DNA of 64,000 bases, from contig NOKP01000020.1 of NCBI GenBank assembly GCA_002682825.1, positions 248,001-312,000 of the forward strand, given 5' to 3'. The DNA is from Neonectria sp. B-13 (taxonomy: Eukaryota > Ascomycota > Sordariomycetes > Hypocreales > Nectriaceae). The notes beneath the pieces were generated by a model, which saw nothing but the letters and a program-made list of their open reading frames with translations, was not told the DNA's origin and made no database searches. Positions 26,277 to 38,806 of this stretch are shown piece by piece. Made by a program: the position numbers and the translations under genes. Within the stretch, counting starts at the first letter, position 1, and every line of letters starts with the position of its first letter.

Positions 26277-27924
26277 TTAGATGAGATATCTGAAGTCTCT
26301 CTTCATCCGCAACGCTTCGTCGGTACTCTCCATCACCTCAACCTGCATTGTCTGCTCCGCGACGTCCTGTCTAGTCTCCCAAGCAGACTCGCCTGCATCG
26401 AGCTTCTTGTTCAGATCAATCAAGATCAATCTAATAATGTAACAGCCAATGATCGTGACTCCAAACATGGAGAGAACAATGCCGTAACTCTTGCGGTATC
26501 CGTTCTCCTTGAGAGCCCAGACGTAAGATCCTGCCACATTTCCCAGCTGGCTGAAGGCGTTGATCATGGCAATGGCCACAGCACGCTTAGCGGGCGGTCG
26601 AGGAAACGACGAACTAATCCAGGAGTAGAACACAATGAAGCCCGCATATGAACTGGCCTGTAGGAACAGAGCGACGTAGCGGGCGGCAACGTTGAGGGTA
26701 CACATGCTGATAATGAAACCGGCCATTCCAACACAAATGGGGCCTGTAATATGCCAAAACTGTCATGGGGGTGTTAGTATGTCTGTTCTGTTCTGCAAGC
26801 GTTGAGACATTGAACGTACCTTTTCTTGGGTCTTATCCGAGTGCCATGCGTTGATGACGGAAACGATGCATGAGAACACCCATGGCGGAGAGCTCATGAG
26901 CAGTGTAGGAACATAAGCAAATCCCAGTGTTCCGGTAAGAGTAGGCTAGGAGACTAGTTAGTTTGCGATTTAGGACTAAAAGTAAGGGAATTCTTACGAA
27001 GAATGCGTTGAAAGAAAGGCCAGTGACATATGCCGTAAAGGTAAGCATCATCACGTAGATCTTGATGTCTTTCAAGGCTAGGTTCAGCCCGTAGAACACG
27101 CCATTCTCAGCAGAATCCGTGTCTGCTTCGCCGCAGTCCTCAACCATGCGGAGCTGCGCCACCAGGCGTTCCTCTTCAGTAAATCCCCTCGAATTGTGTG
27201 GCAAGTCTGGGAGAATAAAGGCAGCGGAAATGGCGACGCCCATTGTCACGGCACCTTCGATCCAGAAGAGCCATCGCCAAGCTGCGTGCCCGAGAACGCC
27301 CTGCATGTTGGACAGGACACCGGCGCCAACTAGAGCTGAGAAAGCATTGGAAATGAGGTTGCCACAAAATAGGACGGCGTTTCTCTTAGTCAGTTCTCGC
27401 CGCGTGTACCACTTGGAGAGAATCAAGAGCGCGCCGGGCAAAAAGGCAGCCTCAATGAAACCCAAGAAGAACCGAATAACCACCATGCCGGCAAAGTTCT
27501 TTGCATTGCCAGAGAGGGTCGATATGAGGCCCCAGAGTAGCATTGCGCAAGCAATGTAGAGTGATGGCCTCTGGATTCGGTTGATGAACATGTTGGATGG
27601 GACTTGCATCAGGATATAGCCGACGTATAGAATGCTGAGGCATGTTGCGTATTGAGTGTCGTCGAGCTTCAAGTCATCTTGAAGACCCTTGAGCCTAGCC
27701 GCGGCAATGTTGTTTCTGTCGAGGTAGTTCATGATATAAATGACGACGAACAGGCCGCATCGAAGATCGAGCTTGCGTTTCAGTCTCTTTTCGACGGCTT
27801 CGCGGTGCACTCGGTCCATCGGAACACCGCGTGGGTGGTGTCCAGACTCCAGGTGCGAGTCGATGCTCTTCTTGCCTCCCAAGGAGTCATGGTCCCCTGA
27901 GGGCTTCGCGAGGTCGGTGGACAT
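26277..27924 (-). CDS. MFS transporter, anion:cation symporter family, second copy
   Basis: Three exons: 27924-26998, 26945-26820, 26759-26277 (511 aa); introns of 52 and 60 bp. Marks: 'VVIYIMNYLDRNNIAAARLKGLQDDLKL' (TM1), 'YATCLSILYVGYILMQVPSNM' (TM2), 'RFFLGFIEAAFLPGALLILSKWYTRREL' (TM4-5), 'AAWRWLFWIEG' (TM6) and a C-terminal 'AIAMINAFSQLGNVAGSYVW'. The fold and motifs match the ACS branch (allantoate, nicotinate, pantothenate and related permeases). The intron-exon layout differs from the neighbouring MFS gene, so the pair is not a recent duplication. Substrate unknown. Confidence 0.9.
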
Positions 27925-29170
27925 GTTGGTCAAGGGCGCGCCAGTAGGCTTAGACTCTTGTCTTTCGATTCGCTTTCGACGCAGGTCCCGCGATGATGCA
28001 GACCTAAAGTCCTGAACAAAGCAATTGGAGTTTTTCCCACGTGGTTTCCACGGCGACGAGTTCCGAAGAAGTGAGAATAGAAGCAGGCTGCATCCTTGTT
28101 AGTCCACTGGCTGATATTGGGGAAGAGTGCCAACCGTACCGATGGGCTGGGTAGGATCGCGACACCGATGGCGTGTGATCCGATGATGTTGATGCGGTTT
28201 GAAGCAGAATTTACAGGCGAGATGTTGGTTATTTGTTGTACAGAGACGCGGTTCGAGAAAAGAATGGTTGCATTGTTACATCATAGTTAACCTAGGGATA
28301 AATGAAAGGTCTCCGGCGGGGCGAAGATCGACAAGAGAAAGCGGGCTTTTAACCATAACTCGGGCTAGGGCCGAGGATCTTCATCGGAAAACTCCCGATA
28401 TTACAGCCGATCCGAGGCAGCAGTCAAAACACCGCCAGTTAAGTACCGCGATGTTACCTTGGAGTGCGGTTGGAGCGCGGTTTTTCTCGCGGGGAAGCAG
28501 TCTCCAGTGGGTTCAAAGGTGATGGCCAAAGCTTGTTTGACGCTTCTACGCGGAGTTGTGCGGAGTTTTGTGGGCTTTTTGGAGATGCCCCAAGCATGGC
28601 TCCATAAGCCGGGCCGAATGCCACGACTCAAGTTGTCAATGTGACACGGCAGATTGATGAGTGCGGGGAATTTGGTCCCCGGAAACGGAGCATTTGAGCG
28701 CGTGCTCTCCTCACGAGTATTTCTTTAACCTGGGGATCCCCTGTTTCTGTTTCTGGTTTCTGTTGGGGCCGCCGCGGGCTGCGTCGCTCGGGTCAACAGG
28801 AACCGAGTGATACTACGTCGATGACCAACCGCTACAACGTTGCAACGGTCAATTCCCCGCCATTAACAGCTCAATGGGTTCAAAGTGAGTCGATTAATGG
28901 ATATAAAGTGGCGATTTCCCCATCGTCTCAGTCCTTCTTGTCGTCGCTCGGTGTGGCGATGGTCCACTCGGCCGATTGCAATCACAACGCGAGTGACGAG
29001 TTCTCAATTCTGTCATCTTGGACTCTCGTCAGGGGGAAATTCTGTAGATGTGTTAGACTGCTAGCTCGAAACGAACACATACTGGGTGTACAATGTCCTT
29101 CGTCCTGAAAACCATACGTATGGTGTCGTGACCTGCTTGTGTATCTCATTTCAACAAGCCATCCAAAGAG
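27925..29170. other. Gene-poor region
   Basis: Holds the promoter of the MFS gene at the left. The rest has short open frames without family resemblance. Confidence 0.5.
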
Positions 29171-30690
29171 GTTCCTGACGAATGGCCTCACCAGTCACCA
29201 CGAACATCTCCATGTGGGATGAGATCATAACGAATAACTTGGTGGTCTCAGCGCTGAGATCTGGAACTAGACATTGGTCGCTAGAGTCAACTTGACTCCT
29301 GGCCGTGGTGTGATCCGAACAGCATCGCGACCAGATTGAGGGGATTCGCAAGCTCATCGCTCAAGGAAAGCACTCGCCGACATCTCGTGGCAAGATGATG
29401 TTGCCCTTGTCAACTAAAAAAGTGCGGTAATTATTTGACGAGGAAGGTACTCTTTACAGTTGATGCCGATTTTTGCTGCAAAATAGGTTGAATAGGCTTG
29501 TACCTAAATGGAGTGTTCGTCAGCTTCGCACTCACCAAGAAGCATCCACTTACTATCCCACTATCCCACTGTGGAATGATGTCGCATTTGTGTACCATCC
29601 CAATTTATTGAACACTTTGCAAGAAAAATGTTGCCCGTATTCAATGTTAGCCCGTGGCAGCGAAATTCTCTGAACAATTGAACAGTGAGGGATTGGAGTG
29701 AGGGCATTCCCAAGCTTATCACTCAAGGAAAACACAAAGTGAAATCCCAAAGCAAAACGATGCTACGTGTGTCCATTGTCCAATGCAGCAAAATGAAATG
29801 ACAAAAGAATGCTCTTGGTAGTGAATGTCAGTTCTTAGTAGCAAAATGGGTTGAACAGACCTGTCCCTAAAGTGAAGAGATTCGCAACCTGATCACATCA
29901 GGAAAGCATCAACCAACATCCCATTTGACATCGCACTTGCGCACTGTCTCAATGCGATGGACACTTTCGAGAAACCATACCTGTGGTAAGTGTCACCTCC
30001 TGACAGCAAATGCTTTGACTAGACTTGCGGCCAAAGTGAGGGATTCGTGACCTCATCACTGAAGGAAGCATCCACCAACATCCCAGCGCGAGATAGTACC
30101 CGCCTCCGGTCATTGTTTCAGTATGACGGGCCCTTTGTGAGAAATAACGGTACTTGTAGTCATTGTCGACTCTCGGCAGCGAAATGCTTGCGCTGACTTG
30201 CGCCCAAATTCAAGATTCACAACCTCATCGCTGAAGAAGGCGCCCACTAGGACGTCACATCACAAGATGGTGTCGCTTTGTCCACTGTCCCAATGCGACA
30301 ATTATTTGATGAGTAAGGTGCTTTTGTAATGTCAGCTCTTGGCAGAAAAATTATACGAGCAGCATACAACCGAAGTGAGGGGATGCACAAGCTTGTCACT
30401 TCGAGTCATCGACTCACTCATCAAGGAAAGCATCCATCAACAGCTGATTTCAAGAACGTGCCATTCTTTTTCACTGCCACAATGCGACAAAGGTATGGTA
30501 ATAAAAACGGGCGTTAGGAAGTATATTAAATGTTAACTCTTAGCAGCGAAGTGGCTTGGATAGACTTGTAAGTGCGAGGAGGTTTACAACCTTATTACTG
30601 AACGGATCAACGGAAGAATCCACCAAAACTAAAGTGGTGCCACACCTGTCCACTATCCCAATACGACAAACAGTTCGTAATAGTAATACT
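29171..30690. repeat. Diverged tandem repeat array, unit about 163-199 bp, about nine copies
   Basis: A recurring block resembling CTCATCACTGAAGGAAGCATCCACC-type sequence, followed by 'TGTCCACTGTCCCAATGCGAC' and 'AGCAAAATGCTTGAACAGACTTG' variants, appears at about 29184, 29351, 29522, 29713, 29887, 30050, 30222, 30389 and 30588. Spacings are 167, 171, 191, 174, 163, 172, 167 and 199 bp. The copies differ at many positions, so the array is old. No open frame runs through it. The monomer is close to nucleosome repeat length. Boundaries are approximate. Confidence 0.75.
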
Positions 30691-33600
30691 ACTTAGATCT
30701 CGGCACGTGCGGCCCGCCCCAAGATACAACATCTTAGCAAGGATCATGGATGTCAGCTTGGATTTGAATGAACGATTTGCTGTCGACTTAGGGTTTACGA
30801 GAGAAGGGACACCTTAAGCTCACAACGGGCGCTGATACCCATAATAGGTGAACAGGGTTCCCGATGAGCATCGAGTGGCGGATAACATTGACAGCCTCTC
30901 CAATCATAACCAGGCTGGCACGACTCGGGGCACAATGAGACAAACACCTGCACATGTTAGACTAGACTGTAGGCATTCCTGCTTTAGGCGAGTTTGGATG
31001 GCATGTTGGCAGCAAGCCTCCGGGCCTTTGGTAGAGCGATAAGCCACAGGGTCGATGCGACGGGGATGCGACGGAAATGGTCCCCGAGGCACGGCAAAGG
31101 TAATATCAGTGGACTATGATTATCAGGGGTGGTGGCAGCTCGACTGTGGGGAGATGTGCAACGTGCTCTTAGCGGGATCTTTTTGTCTGTGGTCTTGGCA
31201 GGGCTGCAGCCAAAAATGGAAGCTCCAGACGCAAGGGACCTTTGAAGGGCAAGGGTCATGGGATGTCCATCCACTGCTGAGCCGAGTGTTTGGGAACCTT
31301 TGGGCTCAGCTAAACGATGCTGTTGATTTGGGAATACCAAGCGCCCTTCGCGTGTATTTCAGAAAGATCCACGTTGAAGCGAGGTCGTCATTGGATGAGT
31401 TTACGCTATCCCAGTCTCACCGTCTCATCTCACGTGTCAGCTCAGAGCGTGATGTGTCAGTGAGCCCAGCTAGGACGACTACCATTGTTCAATATCGTGA
31501 AGAATGGCAAGCAACTAGGGTCAACAGTCCAACTGCAAGATGCGAGAGAACACTTGAATCCGGGATACAAGTATTGCCACATCTCATCAGTGACAAGTGA
31601 CAAATGCAGCTTCTATCAGTCCGGATCAGGCGACAACGGCCGCACGTCTGCGCGCCGCCCGCTGGTATCTATCCGATCCAGAGCCCTGGGACATATCTTA
31701 CTCAATGAAGCGTGGGTAGTATTTCGCCCTCTCGGGTCCTACAGTAGATAGGCCCGGTTCGCTGCAGGAATTTACAAGGGTTATGGTCGCGTGCATGGAC
31801 GGCCGATTTCAAATGCGTCGTGTAGCTGGGTATCATGCAGATCTAGACGATGATCTTCAAAGGACTCAAGTCTAGAGCTGTGCGCACAATTGGCTGTGTA
31901 GGCGAGCCTGGATGAACGGGACATTTCCGTCTTTAGAGCTGAGCTTCCTCATCACGTCTGGTCTCATGGTGATCCTCGATTTCAAATCTTAGCATGGCTT
32001 CGCTACTTTCTCGAGCCGGTTCGGGGGCGGGAACTGGAAAGGAACAAGGCATGGCTGACAGCCCAGGACCTGCAACATGGCCCACTGTATATGCGGCTCT
32101 ATGGTCTGGAGAAGTGGCAATTAGATGTTTAGACGATCGAAAAGTCCGGCAACATTGCCACTGTCGGATCCGAGAGAGTGGGTGTCGGTGAAACCAACAT
32201 CCTTGAAGGGAAAGGTAGCACCCACCCCGGGCGAACAGATTTGGAATCCGCCTGAGCCACTATCTCGGGCCCTTCACGCTCTTGACCATGCCAATGGCTC
32301 GGCGAGTACCGAAGTGGGAGAAGAATATGGCCAGAAGTGGTGAACCGACCAGCTAGGATCGATGACAACGGACATGCCAAGACTGCGATCCCTTGGAAGC
32401 AACATGCTACTTGAGACTTGCCTATTCCAGGTAGTTGAGATGACAAAAAGGACCACCAAGGTTGGCTGGATTCCGCTCGTGTGGACTAATGCTCTGGGGT
32501 CTAATTTAGAAGTCTGGGATCGGAAGGCTTCCGCTTGCCACCTGCGTCTTTGTGGTCAAGGTTTGACAACATACGTCAGAGAAGCGAAACTTAGAGTCTG
32601 TTAAGCATATTGTTTGTGTTGTTAGTGAGGTGTTCAGATTTAGAGATTGGGGCCCGGGCAATGCCCGTTCACGGACCAAACCTTTATTGCATGTGGCTGC
32701 AGACGAACCCAAAAAGAAGATGTCGATTTGCAGGTGGGTTTCTTTCTGTGGAGAGATGAATCGAAAGTTGGGTCCGGCAACATGTTGGTCTGCCCATGTT
32801 GCGCGCGCACGCTATCGGTCAGGGCGATTTCCCCATCCCCAGCCGGGAAGTGCAGTCGGCATGCGATGCGGATACTTTGTCCAGAGTGCAGATGCAGAGC
32901 GCAGGTAAAAGTACTCTATCTCTGGTGTTTCCGAGCTCCAGGTCCCAACCAACAGCTCCAGCACAAAGGTTCCCAGCGGCAGGGATGCCAAGACTTGCAA
33001 AGGTTCCCCGAGCATGGCCGCGTGTGGCGTCGGCGGTGGACTGACTAGACCAAGACGGCACTTGTGCCGACCGGCCATGCACGCATTTGGGCGGAAGCAC
33101 GCTGGATAACAACGTCGTATGAGAGCGAGACGCGGGCTCTGTTTCCGCTGTCGACTCGACGCTCGTGATGGCATCCCAGTGGATGGAGATGGACTATGCC
33201 GCGACTCTAGCGATTGCGATTTCACCATCTCGGAGCCACTTTCGGTGGATGAGCTTATTTCAGACCCTAGAACCACGGGTTGACGACGCGTCCGTCCTCT
33301 GATGTCTCTGTATCACCCACCAACCAACCACCCGTGTTTTCCATTCGGGGTATGTCCCGGTGTGTGCACCACGCATTGCTACACTACACCCAACAGCACC
33401 ATCCAGCCACAACCAACACGAAGATCACCACTGGCTGGAGGCATGCCGCACAGCCAACACAATCGCCATGGCCATCGCCATCGCAGCTCGTTCTATCCGC
33501 AACCGCAACGATAGCTGTGGCGTAACTTATCATCTCCCGCGGTGCCACCCGCCTCAGCGTCTGGGGGTGGATACACACTCACCCCTGGCCACGCATGGAT

Positions 33601-34196
33601 TATCCATGGCCGCACAGATCGCGCATGGGCTGTCGCACAAAAGTGCAGAGAGGATCGTCGTGCTGTCGCCCCGTTTGGGCAGCTGGCAAACGGTTCAGTC
33701 GTCCTATTCGCCGGCTTGTGCCCTGGAGGCGCAGATAAGGTGCGGAATCTAACACTGGAACTTCTGGAATCGCCATGGCTGTCCGTCTATGGCCGGCCGT
33801 CGATGGTGGCGGATCACAGCAGTGTTGGTTGCCAAACCGTGGCCTGCCGTTCTCGTGCGACCATGTGCAAAAAGTCCCTGTGAAAAGTCCCTGTGAAAGT
33901 CCCTGTGAAAAGGTTCCCTGTGAGTTGCGTTGCTTGGAGACCGGCAGGGGTGGCCATGTCCCATCTCGGCCGCGGGAGTAACTGAAGTGGGCGGCTCAAG
34001 GTGAAGTGTCTCTCAGCCCCGGCCACTTGAGGAACGCATGTGCGATGCTTCGCCCAGAGATAAATATCACAGCCGTCCGACCTCGAGGTTTCATTCCAGG
34101 AACTTCAGCCCTGACTCCTCCTGCGTCTCGTACTGAGTTCAACAGTTACGAGTAACATCAATCCCCAACACCGAGCTCGACAAGTCCATCTCAGCC
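30691..34196. other. Gene-poor region upstream of OPT transporter
   Basis: This 3.5-kb stretch has no supported gene. Open frames at 31055-31600 and 32647-33048 were inspected; the latter has several Cys pairs but no clear domain. The right end (about 33.9-34.2 kb) should contain the OPT promoter, including AGATAAATATCACAG near 34060. Confidence 0.5.
33870..33922. repeat. Short tandem repeat AAAAGTCCCTGTG x4
   Basis: Two exact 13-bp copies, one 12-bp copy and one 15-bp variant in tandem, about 275 bp upstream of the OPT start codon. Confidence 0.85.
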
Positions 34197-36748
34197 ATGG
34201 ATCCGCCCGCCATCGACGTGAGGGCCCCTCAGGTCATCCGGGAGAACGCTCCCGAGGTCTTCGACGAGAAGAGCCCCCACGATGAGGACCTCAAGTCTGT
34301 TTCTTCCGAGGACGATACTATTACCGATCTCTTCACCAGCTTCCCACCTACCAAGGGAGTTGAACCTGAGAAAAACCCCTTGACTGTCCGTGCTGTAGTC
34401 GTTGGAATTGTCTTGGGATCTCTTGTCAACGCCTCTAATGTCTATCTTGGTGAGTATTCCCGGGCTTTTGGCTATTTCTGATGCCATCAAACCCATTCAA
34501 AGCTATTCTAGTTATACATACTAATAAGAAACACTAAACAGGTCTCAAGACGGGCTTCACATTTCCAGCAACCATGTTCGGAGCCATCTTCGGCTATGGT
34601 TTCATCCTTATGTTGACGAAGTTATTGCCTGGTATCCCCTATATCGGTCAGAAGTTTGGACCTCAGGAGAACTCCATTATCCAGGCTGCTGCTACTGGTG
34701 CTGGCGGCATGTCAGGTGTCTTTGTGGCTGGTCTCCCCGCCATGTACAGGCTGGAACTTCTCTCGGACGACCCCAAGAGCGACTTTGGCCGTATCCTCAC
34801 CATCACCTTCGTCTGTGCCTTCTTTGGCCTCTTCGCCGCCGTCCCCCTCCGAAAGTTCTTCATCATCAACGTTGCCCGAGAGCTGAACCTCGTGTTCCCT
34901 ACTCCCACCGCCACCGCCATGACTATTCGATCTATGCACGCCATTGGATCCGGCGCTGCCGACGCGCTCCGAAAGATTAAGGCTCTCGGATACGCCTTCA
35001 TCGGAGCTTTCCTGCTCATCGTTGTGGGCCAATACGCGGACGGCATCCTGCACAACTGGCACGTCTTCACCTGGTTCTACATCTGGAGCGGCTACAGCAA
35101 CCCTGCTCTGCTCAATCCCGAGAACTGGGGCTGGTACATCCAGCTGACCCCTGCCTTCTTCGGCTCCGGTATGCTGGTCGGCTTGAACGCTGCCTTCTCT
35201 TGGTGGGGAGGCACCGTCTTCGCCTGGGCGTTTGCCGGACCTCTTCTCGTCCACTATGGAGAGTGCATCGGAATCCAGGCATCGGAGGACCCCCGATGGG
35301 AGAGACTCACTACTTTCAACAGTCTAACCGGCACCACCAATCCCGACTATGTCCCGTCTCCGCGGTTCTGGTTCCTCTGGCCCGGTGTCATGGTTCTGAT
35401 CGTCTACAGCCTGATCGAGTTCTTCATCCACTTCCGAGTCATCTACGACGGCGCCAAGTTTGCCATCCGAACTACTTGCCGAACTATTAACAACTCCATG
35501 CAGGCCAAGGGCAAGAGCAACTCCTGGATCGAAAAGCAGGCCGCCAAGGCCGACGACGGTGAGTATTCCTACTTTCGCGACTATCATTGCAGACCTAACC
35601 TTAATAGATGATGGTCTGGTTGAGGACTTTGCTCCCCCTGAGCAGCAGGTCCCATTCTGGGTCTGGATGGTCGGATCCGCAGTCTTCCTTGGCGTGGCTT
35701 GCATTGTTGCCGAGCTTCAGTTCAACGTGAACGCCGGGCTCGCCATTCTGGCCTGCCTCCTCGGTCTCGTCTTTGCTTTCCTGTCCATCTACGGAGGCGC
35801 CGTCACGGATTGCACACCTCTCACGGCTTCCGCCAAGGCCTCACAGCTAGTATTCGGTGGTATCACCAGGGGCCAGGAAGCCAAGCACGCCCAGCGAGTC
35901 AACCTCATCGCCGGTAACATCGCCTCCGGAACCGCCGACGTCGCCACCTCCCTTGTCAGCGATTTCCGCGTGGGATTCCTCCTCAAGACTCCCCCCCACC
36001 TTCAGTTTTACGCACAGGCCATCGGTACCTTCGTATCTGTGTTCCTGGCCCCCGGAGTTTTCGTTCTCTTCATGGCCGCTTACCCCTGTGTCTGGAAGCC
36101 GAGCGACGACCCCCTCCAGGTCTGCCAGTTCTCCGCCCCTTCGGTTGCCGCTTGGAAGGCAGTTGCAGAGGCTGTTACTCTTGACAAGATTCCCATTCCT
36201 CCTTCCTCGGGTTACTTTGCCATCGGCATGGGTGTCTTGTGCGCTTTCCAGGCTCTCTTCAAGAACTTCTACCTGGTCGGTCCCCGAGAGAAATACCGAG
36301 ACTGGCTGCCCAACTGGATGTCTGTTGGTGTTGCCTGGGTCTTGGGAGTAGATTCTGGATACGGTCGGTCATTCCTTTCATCTCTCCTATTTTTCTAGAA
36401 TTATTCCCGGCCTCAAACCTCATCTTCATCCTCAACCCCGAACCTCAACCTCAACCCTAAATCACAACACTAAGACTAAAACTCACCCTCAACACTTACC
36501 CTCAGCCTTAGAACTAAACTTATGATCAATAACTAACATTTTTTCTAGCCAATGCGATCATGTTCGGTGCTATTACTGCGTGGTGGTGGCAGAAGTGGTT
36601 CAACAAGCACTGGGAGATGTACGGCTTTGCTGTTGCCGCCGGTCTGATTGCTGGAGAAGGTCTGGCAGGTGTTGTCAACGCTGCACTAGAGCTTGGAAAG
36701 GTCAGCGGTTCAGCTGTTGGCTCAACCATCGCCCAACCTGGATACTAG
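34197..36748 (+). CDS. OPT-family oligopeptide/metal-chelate transporter (YSL-like)
   Basis: Four exons: 34197-34449, 34542-35558, 35608-36363, 36549-36748 (741 aa); introns of 92, 49 and 185 bp. Proton-coupled OPT carriers import small peptides or, in the YSL branch, metal chelates. Marks: an acidic cytosolic N-terminus of about 60 aa, '[33 protein letters not shown]' spanning the first intron, '[22 protein letters not shown]', '[20 protein letters not shown]', and about 14 further hydrophobic spans to the end. The N-Y-x-GLK-G and QAA...GGM signatures are family hallmarks. The third intron is long and C-rich. The substrate is not determinable from sequence. Confidence 0.92.
36416..36520 (+). 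repeat. C-rich degenerate CCTCAACC/CCCTAA tract inside intron 3 of OPT gene
   Basis: Loose units such as CCTCAACC, CCCTAA and ACTCACCC run through most of the 185-bp intron, making it the longest in this gene. It resembles telomere-like or minisatellite sequence but is irregular. Confidence 0.5.
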
Positions 36749-37030
36749 GTATTGTGATTTTGCCGTGCTGTCGAGGGGCATCGTGGCATCGTTCAAAACT
36801 AAGTAATACTACAAGAGTTTCTCATCAAGCCTAATTCGATGAAACTCTTGAAACTCTCTTATGAAAGAGATATGAAATGATTTGTGAAATTTTAAGTAAT
36901 TGATGTGGTAAATCATTGAAGACACGGCGGGCAGTATCAGCCAGCCCCTGACCCACGTGCTTCTCCTGTCGAGCACCGTCCCAAAGATCGGACAAGTTGT
37001 TTGAACTTGGAACAATGAGACAAAAGTACT

Positions 37031-37408
37031 TCAAAAGATACCAGGATGATGCTTCTCGCCATGAGGGCACACTTTTGCACTTATACATTGTTCTAATGTG
37101 GAAATGGATTGCACGTCGCCTCGAGTTGCTGCCCAGTGGAGGGGTGTCAGGCCATAAACATCTTGCTGATTGACCAGATGCGGCAAATCCCGTAGCATCT
37201 GGTCGAGATTTGACTTGCTTTGGCCAAAAATAATCTTGTGGATGATTGTGAATCCACCGTCTTCGATGAACGTGGTATCAGTAAAGTGGGAAGTAAGACG
37301 CCCATAAGCAGCCTCTGGTAAGCCATTGCTCAGCACAGATCTCCAGAAGATGTCCGCTGAACTGTTGTTCTTCTGGCCCCGATGAATATCAGAGCACAAC
37401 CTCAGCAT
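37031..37408 (-). pseudogene. Ankyrin-repeat gene fragment
   Basis: A 125-codon frame. It reads 'DIFWRSVLSNGLPEAAYGRL', then 'EDGGFTIIHKIIFGQ' and 'VNQQDVYGLTPLHWAATRGDVQSI', matching the junction between the lead-in region and first ankyrin repeat of larger fungal ankyrin proteins. After one repeat the similarity stops and the frame ends. An in-frame TAA lies 15 bases before the first ATG, with a possible AAG acceptor between. No further repeats are seen downstream. It is either a remnant or one exon of a decayed gene. Confidence 0.5.
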
Positions 37409-37788
37409 GGGTCGACCAGGGCCTTAAGTAATCACCATGAGTTATTTCAGCCTCTGTGAGGGCATTGCGCTCTGAAACCCCAGCCAGAGGCTCCCGCTAG
37501 CTAGATTAGGGGGGAAACAAGGAAATGACACAAGTGATTCCCGTGTTTTTGCACCCGCTTGTCAGTCGGCCAACGAAAGCACAGGGGAAGCCTTTTAAGT
37601 TCAACCCCTCAACTTTAGTTATTTGGTTCTAAACTTCGAAAATGCGCTCCCAAAAAGCACGCTAGCAACCCGGTCACGGGCACAGGTAACGCACCTTGAT
37701 GTTGTGGCGTTGCTTCTCAAATTTACCGTGGCAACCAGGCTTCAAAAACGAACATCAGAAGGAGTCTGATGTGACGACCGCTCCCATC
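37409..37788. other. Intergenic region
   Basis: Contains the promoter of the Nudix gene at the right. Nothing else is recognised. Confidence 0.55.
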
Positions 37789-38806
37789 ATGGCTGATAAC
37801 AACAACACCGAGGACACAACTTTGCTCCAACTCATTGCACTGAACGACAGGTATGGACAGCCGGGGATTTCGACTCCTGCCATTGCGATATTGACATTGT
37901 GGTTACAGTTATCCATATGACGTTTCGTCTTTCGAACCACTTTACCGCCTTTTTCTACCCAACGATGACCGTCCCCATGGCTATCTACTGCCGGAGGTTG
38001 TAGAGAAGATACCATGGACGAGCGACTTCAAGATCACACACGAGAAGCCAAGGAGAGTGGAAGTTTTAGATAGCTCTGACGGCAAAGATACGTCGGCAAC
38101 CTGCAATAAAGCCTTGGCAAAGGTGGTTGCAGCCTGCCAAGAGAAAGATCTCTTCAACCTCAAGGGCGAGGAATACGAGGAGTTTGCAATCGTAGGCGTC
38201 AAATACCCCGTCCGTCTCTTCAGATATGCGGCACCGCTGTTTGGAATTGTCAGTCAGGGCGCCCATCTTACTGCATACATCCGTACACCAAGCGGTTTGA
38301 AGATATGGGTCCCTCGTCGAAGCCCTACGATAAGCACATTCCCTGACAAGCTGGACAGCACTGTCGCTGGCGGTATTTCTGCTGAGGACACACCGTTCGA
38401 GACGATCATTCGAGAAGCAGACGAGGAAGCGTCGCTGTCTGAAGATCTCACTCGACGAGATATCCGGTCGGCGGGAGTGCTCACTTACATCACGTTGCTC
38501 GAGCAGGATCAGGGGGAAGTTGGAGGTCTTGTCAAGCCAGACATGGTTCACGTGTACGACATGGAGGTTGCTGAAGACGTCATTCCAAAGCCTCACGATG
38601 ACGAGGTCAAGGAGTTCTACCTTATGACACCCGACGAGATCAAAACGGCTTTGCTTCGGAAGGAGTTCAAGACCAACTCCGCAGCTGTTATGATCGACTT
38701 TTTTATCAGGCATGGAATCATCACAGCCGATAACGAGCGTGATTACCCTGAGATGAACATGCGTCTCCATCGCACTCTGCCATTTGCTACGGCACCACGA
38801 CTATAA
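37789..38806 (+). CDS. Nudix hydrolase of the thiamine-pyrophosphokinase-related (DUF4743) type
   Basis: Two exons, 37789-37850 and 37909-38806 (58-bp intron); 319 aa. The N-terminal half ('LFNLKGEEYEEFAIVGVKYPVRLFRYAAPLFGIVSQGAHLTAYI') is the domain found before the Nudix fold in fungal YJR142W-like and plant Nudix 20/24 proteins. The Nudix box is at about residues 174-197: AGGISAEDTPFETIIREADEE, with the REx2EE glutamates present but the first conserved Glu replaced, as is usual in this subfamily. Known members hydrolyse oxidised thiamine diphosphates; the same role here is inference. The start follows the first in-frame ATG after a promoter-like gap. Confidence 0.88.

Noticed and set aside
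32647..33048. Cys-rich frame in the gene-poor region
   Set aside because: Several CxC and CxxC pairs, but spacing fits no zinc-finger family I know and there is no splice or promoter support.
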